Assembly (NCBI RefSeq): GCF_005886805.2
Contig: NZ_CP045430.1
Coordinates: forward strand, 124,001-188,000
Reading direction: 5' to 3'
Length of the DNA: 64,000 bases
DNA from: Pseudoalteromonas rubra
GTDB taxonomy: Bacteria; Pseudomonadota; Gammaproteobacteria; Enterobacterales; Alteromonadaceae
Positions within the stretch are counted from its first letter, which is position 1; each line of letters starts with the position of its first letter. Below, in pieces: positions 46,145 to 54,598 of this stretch. Under the pieces are notes generated by a model. That model worked only from the letters and a program-made list of their open reading frames with translations, did not search any database and was not told the DNA's origin. Made by a program: the position numbers and the translations under genes.

Positions 46145-48259
46145 TTACCTCATCGCAGGTGCATTCTTTTGTTCAGAAATTTGTAATTGCCACAATGCAG
46201 CATAATCGCCATTTCTTGCCAGTAGCTGCTCATGTGTCCCGGCTTCACTGATCTCTCCCTCTTTAATGTGGTAAATCGTATCAACATACCGAATACTCGA
46301 TAAACGATGAGCGATAATAATCACAGTACAAGTATGTGATATTAAATCAACAGCCTGCCTGATTGCAGCTTCTGTTTTATTATCAACCGCCGACGTGGCC
46401 TCGTCTAAAACCAGTATTGCGGCATTTTTTAACACCGCTCGCGCAATGGAAAGCCGCTGGCGTTGACCACCAGACAACCTGTGTCCTCTTTCGCCTATCT
46501 GAGCGTTGAAGCCATCAGGGTGAGCATCAATAAATTCATAAGCTTGCGCTATCTTACAAGCCGCAACGACTTCTTCAAAAGTTGCGGAGGGTCGACCATA
46601 AACCAGGTTGTCATAGATGGTGCCGTTAAATAAAAATGGCTCCTGGCTTACCAATGCGATTGACTGCCTTAAACTTTTTAAACTTACCTGCTCTATATTC
46701 TTATCATCGATATAAATTTGACCTTGTTGTGCCTGGTAAAAGCCCAATAAAAGCTTGATCAATGTGCTTTTACCCGATCCGGTTGGCCCAACAAAGGCCA
46801 CTTTCTTGTTAGCTTTAACCTCAAAAGAAACCCCTTTAATCACCTTATGCTGCGAATAACCAAAATGTATATCGCTAAATGCAATGCTGCCAACCCCGGC
46901 TGTAAGCTGTTGCTGGCCGTCTCGTGAAATCGCTTCAGGCGCTATATTCAATACTGCATCCAGACGGGTGGCCGCAGCATGGGCATCTCTGTAAAGAGAT
47001 TTCCCATATTCCAGCCCGGTCGCAGAGTTTAGTATGCTGGGGGCAATGCCAATCTGAACCATAAACTCAGTGGTGCCGATACCGCCACGCAAAACATTCA
47101 TACAACCGTAGACGACCGGCCCCATAATCCCCATAACAAATATCAACTCGTTCATACTGGAGTAATAGGAGTTTTCCCTATCAAGCCTGACAGTGTGTTC
47201 GCTGGCCGCATCTTTAGCACTGCAAAACCGCTCATACTCAATATGTTCAGCTGTAAAGCTCTTAACTGTAGACAGGCCATTCAGATTATTCGATAGCACT
47301 TTCCTGTGGCAGTCTGTCAGATCGCCTGTTTTGTTTGCCTGCTCCCGAATACTTGCCTGATGACGTTTATTCAATCTGGTGATAAATGGTACCGGAAGTA
47401 AACAAAGCGCGAAGGCCACCGGAGAGATAGCAAGTATAATCACAGAACTGAACAACATAGTTGTTGCTTTGTCTGTAAATTCAGCCGGTGTGTAATTAAG
47501 AAACCGTTTTATAATATCCACATCATGGCTAACTAAATGCTGCAGTTTGTCAGGGCTTTGACTGTCTAAATACGGCATAGGTAAGGACTGTATGTGTGCA
47601 AAGACCTGCTCACTCATCTTTTTATCTATTTCATTGGAATACTTGCTCCAATGTTTATTTTTATGATGTGCAGTAATCGACTCAGCGCCTTTAGACAGCC
47701 CAAATGCACCGGTAAAGAATGCCAGTTGAGCCCCTTGCGATAACCCCAATTTTGTTAGTACTGCAATCGGTGATAGCACACTTGAGATCATCAAACCTGT
47801 CATAATGGGCGACAGGATCTTAAAAAATGAGTTGATGGTACTGGCTCTTATTGCCGTGTGCCTCAATGCCCGACATTGCTCATCTTCAATCCGTTGAACT
47901 AAGCTGTACAAGTGGTTTTCATTAAGCCTTTGTTTGAATCCAGCCAGCCCTTTGTGACGTGGGGTACTATGACTCTCTGCGCAACCGGTTTGTTTTTGAC
48001 TGTACTGAAATGCTTGCTTTAGTAGTTTCCTTATTGTTTTCGTTTGCCAACAAGACGGGTCAAACAACAATAAAACCCTGCCTGTCAGAGGATTGGCCGT
48101 CACTTGCACCATTCCGGCCTGCTTATTCAAATAGCTACTCAGATGCTTAGCAAGCAGTGGCTGGTTCAATAGACCCTCAATATGCCAACGCTCGCGCCCG
48201 GGCAAGGTTGACCTGGGATAAATGTGATGGTCAGTTAATAGTGAAGTGGTCATATCCAT
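46145..48259 (-). CDS. ABC transporter with fused membrane and ATPase domains; probable lanthipeptide exporter
   Basis: Half-transporter of 704 residues. Residues 1-100 form an extra domain (ERWHIEGLLNQPLLAKHLSS, ITGRVLLLFDP-like segment) resembling the heavy-metal-associated-like domain found on some ABC exporters. Six membrane helices span about 150-430. The ATPase has Walker A GPTGSGKST (Lys497), signature LSGGQRQRLS and Walker B ILVLDEATSAVD. No C39 leader-peptidase domain is present, so leader removal must be done elsewhere, consistent with the S9 protease gene upstream. Last gene of the lanthipeptide operon; the export role is inferred from context. Confidence 0.88.
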   Translation of the reverse strand: MDMTTSLLTDHHIYPRSTLPGRERWHIEGLLNQPLLAKHLSSYLNKQAGMVQVTANPLTGRVLLLFDPSCWQTKTIRKLLKQAFQYSQKQTGCAESHSTPRHKGLAGFKQRLNENHLYSLVQRIEDEQCRALRHTAIRASTINSFFKILSPIMTGLMISSVLSPIAVLTKLGLSQGAQLAFFTGAFGLSKGAESITAHHKNKHWSKYSNEIDKKMSEQVFAHIQSLPMPYLDSQSPDKLQHLVSHDVDIIKRFLNYTPAEFTDKATTMLFSSVIILAISPVAFALCLLPVPFITRLNKRHQASIREQANKTGDLTDCHRKVLSNNLNGLSTVKSFTAEHIEYERFCSAKDAASEHTVRLDRENSYYSSMNELIFVMGIMGPVVYGCMNVLRGGIGTTEFMVQIGIAPSILNSATGLEYGKSLYRDAHAAATRLDAVLNIAPEAISRDGQQQLTAGVGSIAFSDIHFGYSQHKVIKGVSFEVKANKKVAFVGPTGSGKSTLIKLLLGFYQAQQGQIYIDDKNIEQVSLKSLRQSIALVSQEPFLFNGTIYDNLVYGRPSATFEEVVAACKIAQAYEFIDAHPDGFNAQIGERGHRLSGGQRQRLSIARAVLKNAAILVLDEATSAVDNKTEAAIRQAVDLISHTCTVIIIAHRLSSIRYVDTIYHIKEGEISEAGTHEQLLARNGDYAALWQLQISEQKNAPAMR

Positions 48260-48315
48260 CCAAATTGGGTTGAGTTAAGTTGTATATACACGTCTCGACG
48301 ACTGCGAATTCGTCG

Positions 48316-50148
48316 CTACAAATACTGATTAAGAAAATTAAGATAGTGATTGGATGCTGCAATGAGGTTTGCTCTGCGATTAAACCCGTGCCCTTCATCT
48401 TCAAACAACAAATACTCCACTGGCACACCATTGCGCTTCACAGCCTGCACAATTTCATCACTCTCAATCTGTAATACTCTTTGATCATTTTTTCCCTGTA
48501 CTACCAACAGAGGACGACAAATTTGCGAAGCATGAAACAAAGGTGACACCTGCTTAAGGCGCTGATGTTCCAGGGTAGGATCTCCCATAACATCATAAAT
48601 TCGTTTGCGGACTCCCCCCATCCAGGGAGGTATACTATTTAAGGTACGCAACCAATTTGTCACACCAAAGATATTAATCGCCAGTGCAAATATATCCGGC
48701 TTGAATGTTAATGCCGCCAGAGCCAGAAAACCGCCATAACTGCAGCCCATAATGCCAATGCGCTGACCATCCACCCAGTCAAGATCACCAAGATAGTGTT
48801 TGGCATAAAGGCAATCTTCTAAATCAACATCACCGTGTTGCCTGTCTGCCATATGGAAGAAGGTTTTCCCATAGCCCGTTGACCCCCTATGATTCACAGC
48901 CAACACCGCATAACCATTACTCACCAAATGTTGAATCACAGGATCGAATTTTTGCTGTGACTGATCCCCGGGTCCTCCGTGTATCCAGAGCATGGCCGCA
49001 ACAGGGTTATCAGCACTTGCTTCACTGGGACGATACAACAACGCAGGAATAGATAGCCCATCAAAACTGCGATAATGAACGACTTCAGCCCGCACAAGAC
49101 GTTGCTGAGGCAGCTTAGGGTTTTGCGCCTGAATTAGCCGATTATTGCTCCCACCAATGTGGTGAATATGCAAATTGGCAGGACAAATACAGCTCTCGGT
49201 GTAATAACCAATCCGGCTTTCATCGGGCGAAAAACACAACCCAGTTGCGGCGTCTTCCTCGTTTGATAAAAAATAGGGCTTCTGTGTATTGGTATCTGTA
49301 ACCTGGAGGCAGGTTTTAGCATCCCGGTTCACTTCACAGATTTGATAACGTCCCGAGGGCGAAAAATAAAATGCGGTCACATCCCAGCCAAGCCGTAGCA
49401 ATTCGGCGGTTTTTCCCGTCACCAAATCTAACACCCACACATTCTTATGTTCACAATCTAGATCGCTTGTATAGAACACACTTTGGCTATCCGGGGCAAA
49501 GCTCATTATCATGTGTCGCGCCTGCATATCGTTTTTACCCACCCAATAACCGGGTTGGTATTCATAGCGCTTACCTTTCGATGTGTCTAAGCGATAAAAC
49601 ACTAACTGATTTGCTCTGCTGTTTAATTCTTTTTCACACGCCAGCCACACCCCATCCCGGCTGATATCACAGACGTTAACCTGATCACAATTGGTAAAGA
49701 CACGCTGGTTTGTATAATCAGCCGCACAATAGCAGTAGACATCATAAACACTGGCGTCTCGCTGGTTGTGCAACAGCCAAAATTGCTCACCGCTGTCATT
49801 CCACTGTAAAAAGCTGGCTTTAAGACCGTCACCGGGTGTTAAATCCCGACGCTGCCCGTCTGGTTCATGGACCCAAATATGATCAAGTTCATCTCCACAC
49901 TGATCCTGGCGGTATAAAAATCGGCTGTCCCTGGGGAAATAACTAATGGCAAACGTCGGTTGAGTCGCGAAGTGGGTTAGTTGCTCAATTCTGTTGGCCT
50001 CAGTGGCGACCCGATATACATTCGCACAACCAGATTGATCTGAACTCAGCAAAAAGTAACGACCATCATATGAGCAAGATAAGCCAGTTAAAGTGGTGTT
50101 TTCATGAAAGTGAGATGCATCGGAGATATCAACGCTCAGCGGGATCAT
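48316..50148 (-). CDS. S9 family prolyl-oligopeptidase-like protease, probable leader peptidase
   Basis: Cytosolic serine peptidase of 610 residues without signal peptide. Residues 1-350 form a beta-propeller (LSCSYDGRYFLLSSDQSG, YFSPSGRYQICEV). The catalytic domain has Ser470 in GCSYGGF, Asp555 in GKNDQRV and His587 in EGHGF, an intact triad. Propeller-gated S9 enzymes accept only short peptides, which fits a 25-residue precursor. Its ATG overlaps the stop of the oxygenase gene. In class III lanthipeptide loci POP-type enzymes can remove the leader; that role here is inference. Confidence 0.9.
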   Translation of the reverse strand: MIPLSVDISDASHFHENTTLTGLSCSYDGRYFLLSSDQSGCANVYRVATEANRIEQLTHFATQPTFAISYFPRDSRFLYRQDQCGDELDHIWVHEPDGQRRDLTPGDGLKASFLQWNDSGEQFWLLHNQRDASVYDVYCYCAADYTNQRVFTNCDQVNVCDISRDGVWLACEKELNSRANQLVFYRLDTSKGKRYEYQPGYWVGKNDMQARHMIMSFAPDSQSVFYTSDLDCEHKNVWVLDLVTGKTAELLRLGWDVTAFYFSPSGRYQICEVNRDAKTCLQVTDTNTQKPYFLSNEEDAATGLCFSPDESRIGYYTESCICPANLHIHHIGGSNNRLIQAQNPKLPQQRLVRAEVVHYRSFDGLSIPALLYRPSEASADNPVAAMLWIHGGPGDQSQQKFDPVIQHLVSNGYAVLAVNHRGSTGYGKTFFHMADRQHGDVDLEDCLYAKHYLGDLDWVDGQRIGIMGCSYGGFLALAALTFKPDIFALAINIFGVTNWLRTLNSIPPWMGGVRKRIYDVMGDPTLEHQRLKQVSPLFHASQICRPLLVVQGKNDQRVLQIESDEIVQAVKRNGVPVEYLLFEDEGHGFNRRANLIAASNHYLNFLNQYL

Positions 50149-51035
50149 AAGCCAGCCTCCAGGGAAGCCGGGTTACTCAGATGATGACGAGCCAACTGAG
50201 TAATCGTCTCTATGCGTCCAATCTCCTTGTTGCATAAGTGCGCCTGTTGACACTTAATTTTAGCCCAGCCCTGTGGCTCAATTCCGGCAAGGTATAATTG
50301 CGCATAGTCCTCCAGATGCATATTCAAAATCGCATGATTAAAATCATCCCGATGGATCCAGACACTGGTCAAAGCGGCTCTGAAACAGTCATATTCTTTG
50401 CGACTTAGATGTGCCTGCTCAGCAATGCTATTCGTCCCATGCAACAGATGACTATTAAACTGTATTGTTGTCCCATTCACATAATCGTACACTTGCCGCT
50501 CAAGTGTGTGTTCATCATAACAAACCGATGAATTGCCAATCTGCCTGATATCCCGCAACAGACCGGGAGCACTGCGATAATAATGCGTGTTAGTCTGTGC
50601 CAGTCGCTCATAGAGTGTAAAGTGGCTCGGGTTTTCACTATCAACCACAAATAAACCCAAATCACTTGCTGATAAACTCGGCATAGGATCTTTGTGCAGT
50701 GCAGTCCAGAGCGTGATCATTCTCGATTGATACCCATTGCTCGCGAAGTAATGAATACCACCATCCTGATGCATATTCTCCAGCCCTATCGTATCTTTGA
50801 CTCTCAGTTTCCAAAGAGAAAAGTACAATGGGACATAGTGCTGATAAATATGCTGAAAATGCGTTTGATAAAAGCCCTTTGTCAAGTCATACAGTTGGAC
50901 AAATGCCCCTCCGGTAAAGTCCTGAGACGCTTCAGTATGCGTAAAATCAAATGCACTATCCAATGCACTCACCATATGTTCAAACTCTGACGAGCCACCC
51001 TGCTGACTGACATTAATAAAATTATTAAGCATCAT
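50145..51035 (-). CDS. Fe(II)/2-oxoglutarate-type oxygenase in lanthipeptide operon
   Basis: Protein of 296 residues, not closely recognised. The facial-triad pattern is visible: H89-Q-D91 in MHQDGGIHY, distal His199 in NSHLLHGTNS, and Arg in RKEYDCFRAAL. This resembles PhyH-like nonhaem iron dioxygenases. It overlaps the genes on both sides by ATGA, so it is made in step with the synthetase and protease. I infer hydroxylation or other oxidation of the lanthipeptide. A non-enzymatic or different substrate role cannot be excluded. Confidence 0.75.
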   Translation of the reverse strand: MMLNNFINVSQQGGSSEFEHMVSALDSAFDFTHTEASQDFTGGAFVQLYDLTKGFYQTHFQHIYQHYVPLYFSLWKLRVKDTIGLENMHQDGGIHYFASNGYQSRMITLWTALHKDPMPSLSASDLGLFVVDSENPSHFTLYERLAQTNTHYYRSAPGLLRDIRQIGNSSVCYDEHTLERQVYDYVNGTTIQFNSHLLHGTNSIAEQAHLSRKEYDCFRAALTSVWIHRDDFNHAILNMHLEDYAQLYLAGIEPQGWAKIKCQQAHLCNKEIGRIETITQLARHHLSNPASLEAGL

Positions 51036-53755
51036 TCCATCGAGTCCAGTTGCGCTTTTGCTGCCTGTTCGCAGGTCTCCAGACCTGAAAAGTCGGGGTC
51101 AAGAAATAGCTCTCTTCCTTGTCCATCATTCAGTAAACGAGACAAGAAAAAGCCGACGCCAACCGTTCCGGTTGCATAATCTGTGGTGAGTCCGGCCAGT
51201 TTATCACCCGGGAACGCAACCCCTTCTCCTGCTGCACACTGATACAAACTCACTCTGTAAGCAATTGAGTTCGCCTCCCTGAGATACTGCGCATCTTTGG
51301 TTACCCGATATAAATCCAGAAAGAATGTACCTATGCCGCTCATGCCAACAAAAGCGCCTGGATAGATACAAAACTTGCCTTGGGTTGCCTGTGCAATCTC
51401 TTGTGCAAGCGCGAGGTATTTTACCTCCCGAGTTACACTGTAAAAACGTAACAACACACAACCCACACCAACCGAGCCAAACTGCAAGTATGGATAAGTG
51501 GTTTTTTCATTGTAGTTTTTGCGCCAGACCAGTTCGTTATTAATTCGCTCTCCTCTGTCAATTTCAAACTGCAGACAACGTGTAGCGAGGCGTAAGTCTT
51601 CCTGATTTTGCGTAACCTGGTACAAGCGTAAAAAGAACAGTGCTATACCGGCATTACCATGGAGCAGACCGGAATATGGCTGACCGTCCAGATTTTTGTA
51701 ATACAAGGTGCCCTGATGCTCGTTTAGCTGATTGGTGATTATCTCTGCAGCCTCTTTTGCACCCTGCAAAAACTCGGGCTGTTGAGTTTTGCTGTAAAAT
51801 TGTAAGCACGCTAATCCCCAACCAGCCGCACCGTAAAACAAATCACAGGCATCATGACGCAGGTCGTTTTTCAGTACCTGCTTCATTAAAAAGGTCGCAT
51901 CTGACTGATACCCGCACTCATACATCACCCAGGCAATGCCAGACAGACCCGAGTATAAGCCCCGAGGCATGTTTGCCATATTCAGAGCCATGAGCTCAAC
52001 AATGGCTTTTTGCATTAAAGGTTCGGCTACGATATTTGTGTACTTTCTGAGATAGTAAAAAATCCCAAACTGGCCATAAGATACGCTATAGGGGTGGCTG
52101 TTCAAGGCCCGATAGTCGACAGGAAAAGTGCTTTCTCCAACTGGGTTATCTATAAAATGGGCCAGGCCATCGGCCATCTTTTTCAATAATTGCTTACACT
52201 CGCCCTCATCCAGATTCAGACTTTTTCGTTCAAATAAGCCTGTCTGAGCGGCTGGCACCGTTAATTGCCCCAACGCAGTGGGTATCACTTGTTTCACTTT
52301 GTCAACTTGCGCAGCCTGTAGCAGCATAGCAACCTCTGACATGCACTCAGGTAAACCATGGCTTTTAACCAACGCGCTTAAATATGTGTTCTTGATCGCC
52401 GGGTTTAAGGCAAAAAGTGGACACACCGGATGCAACAAATGAACACACAATGCACTCACAGCTTGCCAGTCCTCATCCACGGTGGGTTTTCTGCGTTTGT
52501 TTTTATCGTATTCGGAAAAACCACGACTGGTTATCCTGGCGTAAAATTGTTCGTTAAGTTGATCATATGCCCCCTCCAGGTCAATCAACTTAACCTCTAA
52601 CGTCTCTGGGTGTATCAGGATATTTTGCGGCGCAATATCACCAATGATAACGCCTGTCTGGTGAACCAGCTCAACCGCTTTGATAATATTAGCTAATAAT
52701 AAGAAATAGCGCTGGCAGAGCTGTAGCGCCTGCTCACCTTGATCATTTATCAAAATGTTGTGATTTTCCCAATCTCTATAATTGAGGGTTTCAAAGGGGA
52801 TATGTTCCAGCACTAAAAACTGATGCTGCCACTCTTTGAACACCTCGACGACTTTAGGCGTCACACCTGTGTGTTCAAGTCGTCGCAAAATATGGGCTTC
52901 GTGGTTCAAGCCGGAAATTGCGTCGTGCTCATTTAATAGGCTGCGATTAATATGAGGACGCGCCTCTTTTATAACGACTGTCAAACCAGACTTTTTGTCC
53001 CTGGCAAGATATACCCCACCTTTGCTGGAGTGACTCGCTAACGCATCGACGACTTCATAGCGTTGATTAAGCAACTCAGATTCTGATTCATCATCAGGAC
53101 AAGGAAATGGATCCGTTATCCCTTCGGGCAGACGGAAATAAGGTAAACGAAGATCAGTCTCTCCTGTCAACTCATTAATGACAACAGGTTTCGAAGCACC
53201 AGTCACATCGCATTCTTTATTACCAGTAAAGGTGCCATAGCGATAGAACACACAGCGGCTCTCTTTATAGGCACGATCGCTTAAGATATAAGGTCCATAG
53301 TACGCTTCCGTCACAGTGAAAAGCGCCTCTATAACGGCTTCAAACTCAACTTGACTGGCTGGATAGGCAGTTAAAAACTTACCGGATGACACCTTATTAC
53401 AAGCTTGTGAATTAAAGAAATCCTGGACATGGGCATCAACCAAAAATTTAAATGCCACGCCAAACTCGGCCAGAACAGGAAGAATATTCTCGAGTGCCTC
53501 TGGGGTAAGGCTGGATATCAATGAAATATGGATCTTAAATCCGTGCCTGGGTAGTTCAACTGAATGAGGTTTAGCAACATACCAGGCCTCTCTTCGCCTG
53601 ATTTCCCAGCTATCTCCTAATATTCCTTCAGCGATACTAAGGTAACTTTTATCTTTGACTTCATAAGACTGCACCTTAGTAAAGAACTTTGATTGACCAA
53701 ATAAAAAGTGCGGCAGGTCGCTTACAGATATCCGCTTATCTATTGCATCACCCAT
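51032..53755 (-). CDS. Class III lanthionine synthetase (lyase-kinase-cyclase)
   Basis: LanKC-type enzyme of 907 residues that phosphorylates Ser/Thr, eliminates phosphate and cyclises Cys onto the dehydro-residues. Residues 1-210 are the lyase region. The kinase spans about 230-500: VVIKEARP (Lys263), GDIAPQN (catalytic Asp373) and LIDLEGAYD. The cyclase spans about 520-907 with GLSGIAWVMYE, YGAAGWGLACLQ, LLHGNAGIALFF and GVGCVLLRFY repeats. The Zn ligands of LanC (WCYG and CHG) are missing, as expected for class III. ATG 53755 follows AAGGAAG. The precursor gene lies 209 bases upstream. Confidence 0.92.
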   Translation of the reverse strand: MGDAIDKRISVSDLPHFLFGQSKFFTKVQSYEVKDKSYLSIAEGILGDSWEIRRREAWYVAKPHSVELPRHGFKIHISLISSLTPEALENILPVLAEFGVAFKFLVDAHVQDFFNSQACNKVSSGKFLTAYPASQVEFEAVIEALFTVTEAYYGPYILSDRAYKESRCVFYRYGTFTGNKECDVTGASKPVVINELTGETDLRLPYFRLPEGITDPFPCPDDESESELLNQRYEVVDALASHSSKGGVYLARDKKSGLTVVIKEARPHINRSLLNEHDAISGLNHEAHILRRLEHTGVTPKVVEVFKEWQHQFLVLEHIPFETLNYRDWENHNILINDQGEQALQLCQRYFLLLANIIKAVELVHQTGVIIGDIAPQNILIHPETLEVKLIDLEGAYDQLNEQFYARITSRGFSEYDKNKRRKPTVDEDWQAVSALCVHLLHPVCPLFALNPAIKNTYLSALVKSHGLPECMSEVAMLLQAAQVDKVKQVIPTALGQLTVPAAQTGLFERKSLNLDEGECKQLLKKMADGLAHFIDNPVGESTFPVDYRALNSHPYSVSYGQFGIFYYLRKYTNIVAEPLMQKAIVELMALNMANMPRGLYSGLSGIAWVMYECGYQSDATFLMKQVLKNDLRHDACDLFYGAAGWGLACLQFYSKTQQPEFLQGAKEAAEIITNQLNEHQGTLYYKNLDGQPYSGLLHGNAGIALFFLRLYQVTQNQEDLRLATRCLQFEIDRGERINNELVWRKNYNEKTTYPYLQFGSVGVGCVLLRFYSVTREVKYLALAQEIAQATQGKFCIYPGAFVGMSGIGTFFLDLYRVTKDAQYLREANSIAYRVSLYQCAAGEGVAFPGDKLAGLTTDYATGTVGVGFFLSRLLNDGQGRELFLDPDFSGLETCEQAAKAQLDSME

Positions 53756-53829
53756 ATTCTTCCTTAAATAAAAAATCGATAAAAATAAATACCATGGCTA
53801 TGGAATTAAAAAACCAAACCACACCAGAC

Positions 53830-53863
53830 GTACAACAAAGCTTCTTCAGAAGCCTTGCTGTAC
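53830..53863 (-). other. 15-bp hairpin between precursor gene and lanKC
   Basis: GTACAGCAAGGCTTC, loop TGAA, GAAGCTTTGTTGTAC on the minus strand: 15 pairs, two of them G-U. On the plus strand those two positions are A-C mismatches, so the structure is suited to a minus-strand transcript. No T-run follows directly (T6 comes 11 bases later). It probably works as a partial terminator or processing hairpin that gives more precursor than synthetase mRNA. Confidence 0.65.
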
Positions 53864-53964
53864 ATAATAGAGCAAAGCAACCAATATTAAACGCAGCTTA
53901 TAAAGCAAAGTAATACATTAGAAACTGCGCTCAGACTTGGTTGGCTTTTATCTAATAGCAGAAC

Positions 53965-54042
53965 TTACCAAACACTGATTTGTGAAGGGTGACAAGTACC
54001 TGCATCTGCATTGATTTTCTGAAGTTCGATTACTTTTTTCAT
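53965..54042 (-). CDS. Putative class III lanthipeptide precursor, 25 residues
   Basis: Very short gene: ATG 54042 to TAA 53965, with AAGGAA seven bases before the start. The first 15 residues look like a class III leader, with VIELQ at 4-8 matching the (I/L/F)-x-x-L-Q box (for example ILELQ and LFDLQ in known class III precursors). The C-terminal part TCHPSQISVW holds Thr16, a single Cys17, Ser20, Ser23 and a final Trp25. It lies directly upstream of lanKC in the same orientation. Unusually, the Cys precedes both serines. Assignment rests on leader motif, ribosome site and position. Confidence 0.75.
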   Translation of the reverse strand: MKKVIELQKINADAGTCHPSQISVW

Positions 54043-54300
54043 GATTACATTCCTTATTAACTTTATTTAAACTTAGATTTAGTGGTGCTAGTTAATAACC
54101 TAGCGTTAATTAATATAGCTTCTCATTTAACACTCGCCAGTTAAAAAACAAAAAACATTAAAGAAAACTTAAAAAATATTTCACCAACACTCAAGAAAAG
54201 AGAGAAGTCAATTTATTATCAATAACTTAACAACCAACGACCACAAACAAAAAACATTCCACAACTTGTTAAAAAAGCACGTTCTCATTCAAGTAAAACC

Positions 54301-54319
54301 AGGTGTAATAAGGTGTAAT
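54301..54319. repeat. Tandem direct repeat AGGTGTAAT
   Basis: AGGTGTAATA followed at once by AGGTGTAATG, period 10 bases, about one helical turn. A related AAGGTGTGG occurs at 54531. This is the form of a regulator site with two half-sites on one face of the helix. Confidence 0.4.
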
Positions 54320-54558
54320 GGAAAACACCGGATTTTCTCCTAAAGTTGATTAGATTTAGCTTGATACTGCGAACAAGTATTCATACAGAGACAAATGCAA
54401 AATTAGGAACAAGAAAACAAACTAAATACAAAGGAGGGTTTAGACATAAACATATCCACCAAATTAAATTACCACACTCAAGTTAGTTAGTGAGGTTTTG
54501 CTTGCATATTTTCTACAGCACCACCTCTCTAAGGTGTGGTTCAACCTTAATTTTAAAT

Positions 54559-54577
54559 GCGTATACAATAAATACGC
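54559..54577 (+). promoter_or_regulatory. Dyad overlapping probable -10 region of the PI-PLC gene
   Basis: GCGTAT and ATACGC flank ACAATAA. The left arm includes TATACA, a possible -10, with a weak TTCAAC -35 sixteen bases upstream. Bound protein here would block transcription of the gene starting at 54599. Confidence 0.35.
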
Positions 54578-54598
54578 AAAGATAAAGGAATAAATGCA

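Larger units (their letters stand above)
54043..54598. other. AT-rich divergent control region between lanthipeptide operon and PI-PLC gene
   Basis: 556 bases, clearly AT-richer than its surroundings, without a credible gene. It contains GCTAG-N8-CTAGC at 54087-54104, a tandem AGGTGTAAT repeat at 54301-54319, an isolated AAAGGAGGG at 54430-54438 with no start codon after it, and the dyad GCGTAT-N7-ATACGC at 54559-54577. Promoters for both directions should lie here. Confidence 0.5.

Noticed and set aside
53794..53913. 39-codon plus-strand frame between precursor and lanKC
   Set aside because: No ribosome-binding site, opposite strand to the operon, no leader-like motif, and it covers the hairpin whose wobble pairs favour the minus strand.
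54430..54438. Strong ribosome-site-like AAAGGAGGG
   Set aside because: No ATG, GTG or TTG follows at a usable distance on the plus strand, so no gene could be assigned.
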